A stretch of DNA of 64,000 bases, taken from NCBI GenBank assembly GCA_039545295.1, contig BCIK01000002.1, forward strand, positions 2,496 to 66,495, given 5' to 3'. Position 1 is the first letter of the stretch; every line of letters begins with the position of its first letter. The notes under the pieces were generated by a model. It saw only the letters and a program-made list of their open reading frames with translations. It was not told the origin of the DNA and did not search any database. Positions 24,363-35,617 of the stretch are shown piece after piece. Source of the DNA: Udeniomyces pyricola. Its lineage: Eukaryota; Basidiomycota; Tremellomycetes; Cystofilobasidiales; Mrakiaceae. Made by a program: the position numbers and the translations under genes.

Positions 24363-25370
24363 TCAATCAGGCGCTTGACGTATGATATTCACACGCGTAA
24401 CGTACGAGTCATCCGAGTCTCGCATCTTGTGTATAAATTGAGTGACACGCTCAACGTGTGCCATGTCTGTGATGGACAGCGCGAAAGATGGACAGTGTGA
24501 AGATTAGTGGTGCAGCGTGGTTTGAATGATGCTAGCCATCTCCAAGGCTATGGTTTCTCGTACCGAGATCATCCCCCATATCAGTTCCGGACAAGACTTT
24601 GACAGACTTGCCATCTTCGGAAACCTTTCCGATAATCTCGACGAATGTTTTAGAGAAATGAGACTCCTATCAAAGTAAAACATTGAGAGGCAGAGATATG
24701 GAGGGTGGGGCCAAATGTCCAGTCAGCAATTCCGCCCAGTCACACAGAGTTCGACTCGCACATACTCGGCCGAGGTGAGAGCGTATGATGGAAGCGCACT
24801 CGATTGAGCATGATCTCAACCTGAGGGTGGAGTAGTTGGAAGAAGAAGACGCAGAAGATAGCATGAGCTATTGGTCGATTGAATACGCTCGATGACAAGC
24901 ATCAATGTCATCATTGCAGGAAAATGCGAACTCTCGGAGAAATGACAGACATTTCCTCCGTCTGAAGCCTCGACGACGGCAGAGTCTCCTTGAAGCTACA
25001 AAAACGGAGGCCAAGACGCGTCAATACGAGGCAGGACGCGTTGAAACGACAGACGCGTCGAGCTGTAGCAGACCTGGGCGCGGTGCGCGAACGAGGGCGA
25101 AGGGACGAACCTTGAGAATCTTGCCGACGAGTCGGACTGTTTGGAGGCGGTAGTCGGGCAGCCTGTAAAGGATGATGCGATGAGTTCAGCCTGCGGGGAG
25201 TATACAGACGCGTGAAGTTGGAGAAGCGAGTTGAAAACCCACATGGCAGAGTTGATGCGAGCTGAAGCCCAAAGAGGCGAGAAGCAGGGTGAGTGGGCGA
25301 TGCTTTGCGAATGAGCGGGCAGAACACGCGATGGAGAGAGATACTGACGGGTCTTGATGTAGTCTGACAT
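24363..25370 (-). CDS. RFA3: Replication protein A 14-kDa subunit (RPA3/Rfa3)
   Basis: This is the smallest subunit of the RPA single-stranded-DNA-binding heterotrimer, a single OB fold used in replication and repair. Splicing gives MSDYIKTPRINSAMLPDYRL, then QTVRLVGKILK, LQGDSAVVEASDGGN, VEIMLNR, ESHFSKTFVEIIGKVSEDGK, SVKVLSGTDMGDDL and DMAHVERVTQFIHKM, ending NIIRQAPD. The PRI(N)..ML..(F/Y)....VR.VGK motif at the start and VE.IGKV in the middle are the RPA3 hallmarks, and the length of about 125 residues is normal. Seven small exons (including one of about 20 nt encoding PRINSAM) are joined in consistent phase. Four ACGCGT boxes lie in its introns (25016, 25036, 25053, 25208). Confidence 0.88.
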
Positions 25371-25758
25371 GACGATGAGATTAGCTGTGAGATAGGAGGT
25401 TGATTGGAATGTGTACGGTTATAACAGTCAATTCAAGGGGAAGGAGCGAAGGAGATTGATTGATGGGCTAAGATGATGGAAGATGATTAAGATTCCCAAC
25501 TGGCAGCGACTGGCAACATGCAGCTCTTGCGCTCAGCGCTCATATCGACATGCCACATGCAGCTAGCGAGCGACATCTGATCGTCGATTATGAGCGCATG
25601 AGCGCATAGGCCACGCTGCCAGCTGCCAGTCAGAAGTCCAACCCAACCGCCTGACCTGATCCCCAGTTCGTCACTGGTGCCATACCTTCTTTGTACCATA
25701 CATCCACTCCACTCATCATCACTACCACCATCATCATCACCACCATCTCCTATAGCCC
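25371..25758. promoter_or_regulatory. Divergent RPA3/PPIL3 intergenic region with inverted repeat
   Basis: This 388-bp spacer separates the divergent RPA3 and PPIL3 starts. It contains an imperfect inverted repeat (25499-25543 against 25588-25631), described as its own feature. No small gene was seen. Confidence 0.55.
25499..25631. repeat. Imperfect inverted repeat
   Basis: The left arm contains AACTGGCAGC and, further in, TTGCGCTCAGCGCTCAT. The right arm contains ATGAGCGCATGAGCGCAT and then GCTGCCAGCTGCCAGT, the reverse complement of the left elements in mirrored order. The arms are about 45 bp with mismatches and the loop is about 44 bp. The repeat sits between two divergent genes, so it may be a paired regulatory site or a small foldback element. 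Confidence 0.6.
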
Positions 25759-26960
25759 ATGGTTCGTTCCGTTTTATTTCGCATATGCATCAAGCCGTCC
25801 AGATCCCTAACTCAACTGTGTTGTCGCCATGCTGCGTTTTGCTCGCACTCTGCCCGCTCTTGACAGTCCGTCACCCTTCACACCACCCATGGCGATCTCA
25901 AAATCGAAGTGTTCTGTGAGGCTGTTCCCAAAGCGGCCGAGAACTTTTTAGCCCTCTGCGCGTCAGGATCTTACGACGGCACCATCTTCCATCGGTCCGT
26001 TCCCCTTGTGTCCCCCTTTCTCACGCGTCCTGTCGACGCGTACTGACCGGGCCATATCCTACTTCATCTTGGCTCCTGCTGAATCTGCCGTCATCATACG
26101 CTCAGAAACATCAAAAACTTCATGGTTCAAGGTGGTGATCCCACAGGCACGGGAAAAGGTGGTTCGAGCATATGGGGCAGGCCCTTTGCAGACGAGGTCC
26201 GCTCGACGCTCAAGGTGATTGCTGCTCCCAAGCGAGGACATGCTTTTGTTTCAAGATAATTTCTGATGATATTGGAGAACTCATTTGTCTGGGTTTTTTT
26301 TTCTTTTTCTTTTTTGTCTTTGCTGTAGTTCAATGCGAGAGGTATTGTAGCCATGGCTAATTCGGGCCCAGACACCAACAAATCCCAGGTACGTCGTATC
26401 TTTGCTTGTTTCAAGGATGGGTGGCTTTGCCTTGGCTCTTGCACTGACTACACCTGCCAATTCTCTTAATCCATACGCGATTCATGCACTTTGACTGCTT
26501 CATTCCATCCTTACGTTGGGCCATCGCTACCTGACTGGTTGCCCTGTTGGCTTCTTACCGCCACTTGCTCACCATTTCCCCTGTCCCCTATCACCGCCGA
26601 CGTCCCGGTTGACAACACTAGTTCTTCATCACATATGCTAAGCAACCTTCACTGGATACCAAATACACTATTTTTGGCCGCGTAATCGACGGAGCAGATG
26701 ACGGTGCGCTCGATTTGATGGAAAAAGTGCCTGTAGCTGGTAAAGGTAGCCGGCCTGTGTCGGAGATTGGTCTCACCTCGGTGACAGTACATGCAAACCC
26801 TGTGAGTTTTGTCAAGCACCTTGCTTGGCGGTTTTCTTGCCCGAGGTCGTCATCAATTCGGCCAGGACGAGATACATTGATACTGACTGACGATCCCTCT
26901 TTGATTCGCATGTCTGATGTTGGATGGGGATAGATCGCGACTGCGTCTCTGTATAGATAA
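25759..26960 (+). CDS. PPIL3: Cyclophilin, PPIL3-type peptidyl-prolyl cis-trans isomerase
   Basis: This is a single-domain cyclophilin of the spliceosome-associated PPIL3 class. The mature frame reads [120 protein letters not shown] and [16 protein letters not shown]. Catalytic-site residues are present: the Arg of [14 protein letters not shown], the Phe and Gln of that block, and FFIT. The class-typical MSVTLHT start is obtained only if the ATG at 25759-25761 stands alone and is followed at once by a GTTCGT donor, with intron 25762-25866. Other introns follow FHR, LK, KSQ and ANP. Confidence 0.93.
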
Positions 26961-27315
26961 TATGGCACTGGAGGGAATTGATGAGTTAAACTGATGATGA
27001 GTTGGTGAAAGGGTATGATCTAGAGCCAGGAATGTAGAATCGGTGTTTGAGGCGAAAGCAAGGTTTGTGGAAGACGTAGAGGATACATCTACATATCCAT
27101 GGGACGAAGATAATGCATTGTTGATGAGGGATATATGCACAGGCAATATATGTTGAAACGGAGTCGACGGCCATCGCCATATCCATTCACGATTCAGCTT
27201 GATTCAGTGCCCTGGCAAGGCCGGCAAGGTAAGTCAGTCAGTTAGTTAGCCTTCAGCGCTCAGCCTTGACAGTGCCTCGATTCTTCCCTCGCCCATCCCA
27301 TCATCTACCATCTAC
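26961..27315. other. Spacer between PPIL3 and RUD3
   Basis: This 355-bp segment between two co-directional genes must hold the PPIL3 terminator and the RUD3 promoter. A short GTCAGTCAGTTAGTTAG run occurs at about 27235. No gene was recognised. Confidence 0.5.
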
Positions 27316-29903
27316 ATGGGCAAGAACAAGCGCAACAAGTCTGGTCCTCAGTCGAGGGCTACCTCTCCCATTCCTCCTGCTCCCAAGACTGCTCTCACCC
27401 CATCTAACCACACCGACGATAAACCAGCCATCACATCAGAGCCACTCACATCAGAGCCACTCACAGCCGACGTCCCTCCCCCGTCTCAGCCTGATACTGT
27501 TTCCTCGTTGGACGATCAGCCCAGTCCCTCGTCGTCGTCCACTATCGCCCATCAATCCTCCTCCAAAACCCCATCATCGTCGTCTCTTCCACCTGATACC
27601 CCAGATGACGCGTGCGAACCCGCTCCGTCCCTCCTCCCTTCGACCCCAATGAACGCCGAGCCCGCAGCGGCATCTGTTCAGTTCACCCCCTCTGACAATC
27701 TGGTCCCCACCACATCAGAAACAACTCAATCACCACATCCTGCAACCATCGTACCCTCGGTGACGTCTGTACAGACAGCTGAGTCTCCAACACCCGTCGT
27801 ATCGGCACAAGAGTCCGTATCATCAACGCTCAATCAGGTCGACGCTCAAACCGATGGTCTCACATCGACTCCTCGCGCCTCCCTTGACCTTCCTCGCTCC
27901 TCACCATCCGAGCACACATCTGAGGGGCTCACTACCAATGGAGATGACGCCAGCGCTCGTAGAACGATCGAAGGCGAAGAAGAAGAAGATCAAGTCGAGG
28001 CGCTGGAGCGAACTTTGAACAAGACGCGTTCGGAACGCGATGCTCTGGAGAAGCAGTACCGAGGGTTGGTCGCCAAAGTTGGGACCATGAGAGATACACT
28101 GGGAAAGAAGCTGAGAGAGGATGCTGTAAGTCGCTGCGGCAATGTTCGCCCTTGAAATTCATCACGCGTGATGCTGAGACGCTGATTGCAATGTCGACTT
28201 TTGGCTTTCCTTCGGACATTTACAGGAGGAACTGGACCGCCGAGAGGCCCAATTGACTGCTCTCTCAAGTTCTAACGCTAGTCTGACGGAGACTGTCACA
28301 ACTCTAGAATCCGAGTTGGCCTCGCAGGCGTCCGAAACGACCACTCTGTCCACCCAGTTGACTCAGCTTCGGGCCCAATCGACGTCGATGACGACCGAGC
28401 AACTCGCCCTCGAACGCGATTTGAGGGAGGCTCGCTCAGAGGTAGAACGCATGCGATCCGAACGGGAGGAGTGGCGAGAAGAAGCCGAGCGAGAACGTGT
28501 TCGTGGTGAAGAGCTCGAGGCGGACATGCGCGATCTTGAGGGCGATATCAGAAAGGCTAACGAGGCGATTGACAGAGAAAGGGATGTCGCGAAGAAGGAG
28601 AAGGAACGCGGCGAAAATCTCCAATCTGTGCTCGAAGAATTCCAAGAAGGTATGTCCTTTCCTTGTGTGTCTGGCTTGTTCCATATTGATGGCGCCTATC
28701 ACAAGCAACTCGAGGCTCTGCTCACTCGCATTTGGAACGTCTTGATCCCCTGACTAATGTCCATTCCTCTAGCCAAGGATCAAGAGCTCAAATCGGCGAC
28801 TGAAGAATTAGAGATACATTTGAGGAACTCGCTCACCTCTCTAGGCGAATGGAAGCTTCGTGCTGTAACTGCCGAAGTAAGTACATGCATACCACACTAA
28901 CGATGGACCGCCTGCTTGTGCTGAACATTCGACCATTGCGTTCATCCGAATTTCCTTGACCAGTCTCGTATAGAAGACCTTCGGAAGAATGCTGGCAAAT
29001 CGGAAGGATTAGAAAAAGAGCTCAAGGAGAAGAATCTCTTGATCGGAAAGCTCAGACACGAGGGTTAGTCGGTTCTTGCCCGTGTGAACGTCTTTGCCTT
29101 GGGCTCATCTAGCTTTCAAGATAATTCATGCTGACTAATGTAATTATTGTTGTTGTTCTGCGTTTTCAGCTATCATCACCACGGAACATCTCACGGAAGC
29201 TCTTCGTCGCCTTCGCCGCTCGTCGTCGTCAGAGAACGTCGATCGACGGCTTGTCACCAACATACTTCTCTCGTTTTTGTCCGCTCCTCGAGCGGATGCC
29301 AAACGGTTCGAGATGCTGTCATTGCTAGGTGGCATTCTCGGATGGGGTGATGCTGAACGAGAGCTGGCCGGACTGCAGAGGGCCGGAACTGGTGGCGGTG
29401 CGGCCGTAGGCAAGGGCTCGCCTATGCAGAGGCGTACCAGTGGGATAGGGCTCAAGGATGAGGAGGAAACCGCGGCCAGCGAGGTGAGTATCTACTGTTC
29501 CGTTTCAATGAGATGTTTGCATGATGTACTGATAGAAGATGGATTTGAACTGGGTCGTTCTTCCTGCTTGCAGTCGTTCTCACAACTCTTTGTCGAGTTC
29601 CTCCTCAAGGAGGCCACATCTGGCAAGGCATCTTCGACCTCATCAACGCCGACACCGACGAGCTTGTCGCCTTCGCCGTCGACATTAAGCTTATCGACGC
29701 CCACAGGCTCGCAACCCGCCTTATTTTCGCCACCTCGTCGATCTGGATCCTTCCAGCACGGACCTCCGTCGCCGACCAAGAGCGCGAGTGGACTACTGTC
29801 TCCGACGGGTGGTGTCGAAGAGAGCTCGGGTCGGGCACGCGTTGGGAGCAGTTCGGGGTGGGGGTTAGCAGAGGCGTTTGGGCGTGGGGGTGGGAACCGT
29901 TGA
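27316..29903 (+). CDS. RUD3: RUD3/GMAP-210-like golgin with GRAB domain
   Basis: This is a Golgi coiled-coil tether of the RUD3/GMAP-210 type, recruited to cis-Golgi membranes by ARF1 through a GRAB domain. It starts MGKNKRNKSGPQSRATSPIP with about 200 disordered Ser/Pro/Thr residues. A long heptad coiled coil follows (QVEALERTLNKTRSERDALE through ENLQSVLEEFQE, then ELKSATEELEIHLRNSLTSL and the segment SRIEDLRKNAGKSEG). The GRAB domain is clear: ITTEHLTEALRRLRRSSSSE, NVDRRLVTNILLSFLSAPRA, then DAKRFEMLSLLGGILGWGDA and ERELAGLQRA. The C-terminal SFSQLFVEFLLKEA is followed by a Ser/Pro-rich tail. Five introns, all phase-consistent. Total about 720 residues. Confidence 0.9.
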
Positions 29904-30523
29904 GGGGTATGATGCTGTATTTGGATTTAAGAGAACATGGTCTGCAGCTAGTACGTGTAGTGGGAAGCATGATGAGAATAAGCGTGAAGATTGAGATTGC
30001 AGATGGGATTATCTAGAAATGTTGTATGTGTGACATACATGTACATATACACATGCATGCTCAAGTGAGCAGCCAACGTCCGACGGTCAACACGCGTGAA
30101 CGTATACACTGCGATATTGAATACTGTAGAGTAGCTGCAGATCGATCAAGAACTATGTAGGTACGTTCTGGCACGTGCAGATCAATCAGTGTAAACCAGT
30201 GTGAAACAACGTGAACTTGCGTGAATGACATTGAACCAACCAATGAGCAAGGCGATAAAACATCGAAACCTCCTTGGCCCTTTCGACCGGTCGGCCTGTC
30301 TTCCCCTCACGCCCTTTGTCATCCATCAGCCGCCACTGCTAACCGTCCATACATCCATATACCAGCTGCCACCCGCCGGTTCTGCCTTCCATCCATCCGC
30401 TCACCCCATCGTATCTTCACACACGCATAGTCACATCCACACCATCACACTCTCACTCACCCACAGCATATACAGCAATCAACGTTTGGCCTCACCGCCC
30501 ATTCAACTCATCGTCTCCTAGCA
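29904..30523. promoter_or_regulatory. RUD3-ISA1 intergenic region
   Basis: A 620-bp spacer between co-directional genes. It contains overlapping ACATGTACATATACAC-type sequence at about 30030, a five-unit decamer array at 30187-30236 (separate entry), and a pyrimidine-rich leader (CATCCATCC, CACTCTCACTCAC) before the ISA1 start. Confidence 0.5.
30187..30236. repeat. Degenerate decamer array (NNNNGTGAAN x5)
   Basis: Five consecutive 10-bp units read CAGTGTAAAC, CAGTGTGAAA, CAACGTGAAC, TTGCGTGAAT and GACATTGAAC. The 10-bp period puts the shared GTGAA core on the same face of the helix. It lies about 290 bp upstream of the ISA1 start. Confidence 0.7.
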
Positions 30524-31805
30524 ATGTCGTACCTCCCCCATCCCTCCACCTCCACACTTCGCTCCTTGGCGAGAGTCTTCTCCAACCATCCCTCCACCTC
30601 GGCCTCGACGTCCTGCCTCTCATATCGTGCTCTCAGCTTCTCATCCTATGCGTCCGCTCCAGCTCTTATCCCATCCACGCATACCTCCAACTACCACCCA
30701 ACCCCTACCCCACTCGCCATTCCTACGCTCCCTTCCTCCGGACGTACCGCCACTCCACCGCCGCCTGCTACCATTGATTGGAAGGGCAAAGCCAAAGAGA
30801 CGCTATTATCCCTTAACCCTTCCACTGGTTTTCAATCTGGATTGGATGACGCTAAAGTCTCAACAGCAGAGGGAGGAGAGATCGTCCGGAAGCCAAGACG
30901 GCCGCTCCAGGCCAGAGCAAAGAAGGCTGCGATCACCCTCGTCAGTTCCGTGCTTTCTGTCTCTCAACGTTTGATCATGTTCTCATGTTGTGTTTGCCCT
31001 TACCGTGCTGATTCCATTTAGAACATGGCTGACCATTTCTTGTCCTTTTTCCCAACATACATGTGCAGACCCCGGCCGCCATCGCGCGTCTCCGAGAGCT
31101 TGCCGCATCCGGATCGACCAACTCCCTTCTTCGTATTGGCATCCGCACAAAGGGTTGTGCCGGCATGGCCTACCATCTTGAGTACACCGATAAACCAGGC
31201 AGATTTGACGATGTGGTTGAGCCTGAACCCGGCGTCAAGGTGTTCATAGATAGCAAGGCGTTAATGAGCATCATCGGGAGCGAAATGGACTGGGTCGAAG
31301 ATCGCTTGTCGTAGGTTCTTCTATCTCGATTGATCTTTGCCTTCTCGCATTTCTCAGAGTTGAGTCTGCAGAGAGCTGAAAGCAACGCTGTTAAACCCTG
31401 GCTGATGTTGATCTTTACTCCCGTTTGTTACGATAGTGCCAAGTTTGTGTTCCATAATCCAAACATCGTTGTACGTTCCGGTCCCACCCTTTCTGTTCTC
31501 TATCTTTCGTTTGATCCTTGCCTGTGTATGACTTTCAGCCAGAGTAGCAACATCCAAAGCTGATTATGTTTACCCTGCTCCAATTGTGCTTCCAAAGGAT
31601 GCATGCGGCTGCGGAGGTACGTTACATCCGTTCCGGTCTTTTATCCTCGGTGCCCTCTGCTTTCGTTTGATTTGTTCGATCTGACGGCTCGATCATGACC
31701 CGACTGCTTCGGATGAAATGGCCAAGCTGATCCGAGTCGCAATTGCCGTTCTTTGTACTTCCTGTCATCTTAGAGTCTTTCAATGTCGCTGCCGTAAAGT
31801 CCTAA
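30524..31805 (+). CDS. ISA1: ISA1, mitochondrial A-type iron-sulfur cluster assembly protein
   Basis: This A-type scaffold protein acts late in mitochondrial iron-sulfur assembly, for 4Fe-4S targets such as aconitase and lipoyl synthase. The start MSYLPHPSTSTLRSLARVFS gives a Ser/Arg-rich presequence with about 100 unstructured residues before the domain. The domain reads TPAAIARLRELAASGSTNSL, LRIGIRTKGCAGMAYHLEYT, VKVFIDSKALMSIIGSEMDW, AKFVFHNPNI, then DACGCGESFNVAAVKS and stop. The three ligand cysteines are the one in KGCAGM and the two in the CGC motif. Introns: 30941-31068, 31311-31436, 31468-31597 and 31617-31773, all keeping phase. The total is about 250 residues, longer than bacterial IscA because of the presequence. 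Confidence 0.94.
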
Positions 31806-32102
31806 GCTCCGGATCATATTCGCTGGGCCCAATAGAGGTCGCGGTCAATTACCCGTTGCCGACGTTGCATTTCGGAGGGTGGAGATTCTTATGTCGTATG
31901 GACTGCACGGTGTTCGGTCTCTTGTCTCCCTACACATCAATTCATTTCGTTCTTACATGACTTTGATGGCGCGTTTACTTAGGTTGCGAAGTGAGCATTG
32001 GTTTTGAATCTAGACATCATACAATGCATTAAGGTCGTAAAATCAAACTGGCTACTCTTCATATACACCCTCTCCCCCCTCACTCTCTCATTGTTCCTGT
32101 CT

Positions 32103-34879
32103 TCAAACCGCACTATGCCCCCCATAATCAATTCGAGCCCTCTTTCGGCTCGCATCACCTTGATCAGCACCTACCCCAGCCGCCACATCCACCAGTGCTA
32201 GCTCCCCAAGCGGACGTCTTTCCCTTCGTATCTCATTAGAGCTTGTACGATCATCGGGATTACCACCTGTCGGGTCGCGACTTGCTCCATCATTTTCTTC
32301 CAGGGAGGTCGGTTCCGACCGTCGAACACCTCCCAGCCCGAAGCGGCGAAGTGAGTTGTAATCAGGCAGCTCGCTTGCCAACGTGCGTGTGGTTGTGAAC
32401 CCAGCCGATGACTGGGCATGCGATGGGAAGGCGTTGGCCATCGATCTGGCGCGCTTCATAGCCCCAGGCGTGAGTTCTTTTGTTTGGGGGGCGTTTTGAG
32501 GAGTAGTCGTAGAGGTTGACCCAGACGGGGCCGAATGAGATGAGGTGTGTGTGTGGAGCTCGGACGAGTGCTGCTGAGAACGGCCAAACAAGACACAAGT
32601 CAGCTTTACATATACGATCAAGACCACTATGGGCAAAGACATAAAATTTGAGACACGTACGTGGGAAAAGCGGGTGATGGATGTACTCGCGTGTCCATTC
32701 GAACTGTTCAGACCGTTAGTCTCAACAGGTAAGCCAGAATGAGCCGAAGTTGTCGCGCTCGTCGAGGGTCCGAACGCCGGTCTGAACGCCGGTTGGTTGT
32801 AAAGAAGGTCAGCATTGCCGTCTTGTACTTGCCTTTGCCGATCCACAGCAAGCGCCCTCCGCCTCCTCCCCCCGTCCTTTGATTGGCAGCATGAGACACG
32901 TACAAATCCTCCACCATCTCGTCATCAGCGCCAAACTCTTCCTCAAGCGGACGACCCAAATCTTCATCGGGCTCGATTGGCCGGTCCTCGCCGCGCAGAT
33001 AACGACTTGCATCGAGATCGAGATCACCCACGTCGAGGTCGTCGTCGTAGTACGAGTCGGATTGAGACGCAATCGCTTCGACTGGGCCTGGACCTGGATC
33101 TTGTACTGGCCCCAGCTTGAATGCAGCTCTCCGAGCCGCACGACCATCTTCCAAGGAGACAGCAACACTCATCGGAGAGCGAGAAGCGACCGAGTTGACG
33201 GGCACTGACCGTGGCGTTTCGGTGGTGTTGGTCGAGTCACTGGGTGGGCGACCGACTGTGTTCGCTTGGGCAAGGTTGCTAGTTGCAGATTTCGTCAGGC
33301 TGGAAGGGCGCTGCTGCTGAGGCTGATTGTTGTTTATGTTATTTGTCTGGAGGACGGTCGACACTTTTGTCAGGTGAGGGGTTTGAGGTACCTGATCCAC
33401 TGGTCGCTGCCGTTGCTGCTGCTGTTGTTGTTGTTGATGCTGTTGATGCTGTTCTTGTGGTGGACGCTGTGGGGACTCCGATACGGATGGATGAGACGGT
33501 CCTGAGGGGTCCGATGTGATTCCGTCACGCGAGCCATACTCGTCATACTCGGGCCGGCGGTACAGAGCCTTGAGATCGAAGGTCGGCTGGAGCCCGATCA
33601 CAGAACGACAGCTTCAGTCATGTTGTGTTCAGACTGCACAAGAATAGAGGGCTGAGGAGCGAGTACCAACAATGGGCGTCTTCATCTTGCCTATGGCTTT
33701 GTTGAACGCTTTGTCATAGATGCAGTTGCCAAGCACGTTGCCAAAACTACGGAAGGCTCTCTTGACTGCATCTGTGACGGCTTCTTTCTTAGCCTTGTGA
33801 TGTTTTACCCAATTTGGTTAGCTGCGGGGACATATGACGTCAAGAAGGCGAATCGAAGGAAGAATGAAAGTATCAATTCACCTTGTCTAGCGCAGCACCT
33901 TTACTCGGGCCGGTACCTTCTCCACATCCTACGTCCTCGTGGTGAGTCCCATCCCGGAGAGTTATTCGGACGATGGCCGAGACGTTGCAATTAAATTTTC
34001 CTTTGGAGTTCTCATCGAGCTGCATCCAGAGTGTAGCGCGGAAGCACAAACATCGTCAGAAGCAGTCAACGACGCATGACATAGAGCTCTCGAAACAGGA
34101 CGCACGTAATCGGTATCGAACCGGACGATCGTTGAAGACCAACCGTTGAAGCCAAACACTTCATTCGCGATGTTGATGACTGTTGGAGACGATGCGAAGC
34201 CCGGGACAGAAACGACTGATCAGAACAGAGGCGTATGAATTTGGGGGGAAGGGGCCGTGCACGCGATGCCGAGGTTAGTTCGCACGAAACGATTTCGCAC
34301 CTTTCCAGCCCTGGATATAAGTCAGATCCATGTCTGAGTTAGAAGAAGCGAAAAGCGGATGCCATCGTGAGTGTGTCAGCGTGTGATGAACGTGGCGAAC
34401 GTGACAGACCGCCCAGATGAACTTCAGCAAGGGCCTAGCGGCTTACTGTTCGGTCCTTTACGTGTATCGACGAATTCAGGTCCCAGTCTTCGATCGAGTC
34501 TGCTCTGGATAGTTGCGATCTGTCTCGCTGTGTCCTTGCCAGGAATGATGCCGGACCATGGACCATTTGTGTAGGCACCTGCGCCGTCGCCTCCGCTCGT
34601 CGAGTCGTATAAGCCCGGGAGGTTGCCGTCAAACCCGCCCCCGAAAACACCTGGAGAGAAAGACGTGCTTGCAGGAGGAGGATAGAATGGGCGAACAGGC
34701 TCGAAAGTGGTGGAGTGGTTGGGAGCGAGGTGAGAAATTGGTGGTGCCGGCTGGAAATGAGGCGGAATCGGTGGACGCTCAGTCGGGTCAACGGTGTTGA
34801 ACTTCCAAGGCTGTTCTGGGCCAGGCATGTTGAGCGGGCAAGACGGATGATGAGTCGATGGATTTGCGTTTGTGAACAC
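32103..34879 (-). CDS. RAD52: RAD52 recombination mediator
   Basis: This is the homologous-recombination mediator and strand-annealing protein. The conserved N-terminal ring domain is encoded by small exons: [50 protein letters not shown] (a 33-nt exon, 34301-34333), [85 protein letters not shown] and [20 protein letters not shown]. The rest is disordered and species-specific: a Gln-rich run near 33415-33445, an acidic stretch ([20 protein letters not shown]) and a basic tail ending [13 protein letters not shown]. The start is M at 34879 or the later M of MPGPEQPW at 34830. Two ACGCGT boxes lie upstream at 34936 and 35029. Confidence 0.95.
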
Positions 34880-35617
34880 GATTGAGGAGAACGATGTGTT
34901 GGTAGGGCGTAGAAGGTGGAATTTGATGGTAGAACACGCGTGGACGATTGATGATGGGATTGATATATGGATATCGGTCGATGATGACTGAGTGGCGTAA
35001 GAGGAGCGCGACGGGTTGGGTTGATGTGACGCGTCGACGTGGACGCGATGAATTAAAACAGCTGGTTACCTCGGTCCACCTCAGTATCGTTATATTCGTG
35101 CATGAATATGATTTTGAGTATTGTACTAGATATATCAATATACTATGCAGTATACGACGTGATACACGTGCGTACCTTGTACGTGTCTTTTGTGACGTAC
35201 GGCCGGTAGACGATCGTCGATTATGCATGACTCTGATTACTGTACGCAAATTTATCTACAGTTGTGCGTTGCAGACCGGCCAGGTGCTGGGGACGAGGCC
35301 ATGGTCGATGGAGATGTGATCAAGACCACAGTAGCTGGATACCCATAGACGTATAGATCGTATGGATAGATCAGTTATATCATGATAGACTGCAGCTGAG
35401 CGCTGAATGATTTATGATGGCTGTACTATATAATATGTGGCGCAAGCGGATCATGTGGTTTGGCAGGCTTCGAAACCGTCAACAGACGTTCCATCGAGCC
35501 AAGTAGCCAAACCCGCGCCCCATCGAACGAACGAACGAACCCACCAACCAACCCATCCACCAACCCAACCCACCAACCTCCCACGCTTTCCCTTCCCCCA
35601 CCCATTCATCCACAACC
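34880..35617. promoter_or_regulatory. Divergent RAD52/MAM33 region with two ACGCGT boxes
   Basis: A 738-bp non-coding spacer. ACGCGT occurs at 34936-34941 and 35029-35034, 57 and 150 bp upstream of the longer RAD52 start, consistent with MBF-type control known for DNA-repair genes in fungi. The MAM33-proximal end is a CGAA repeat followed by CCAACC/CACC-rich leader sequence. Confidence 0.5.
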
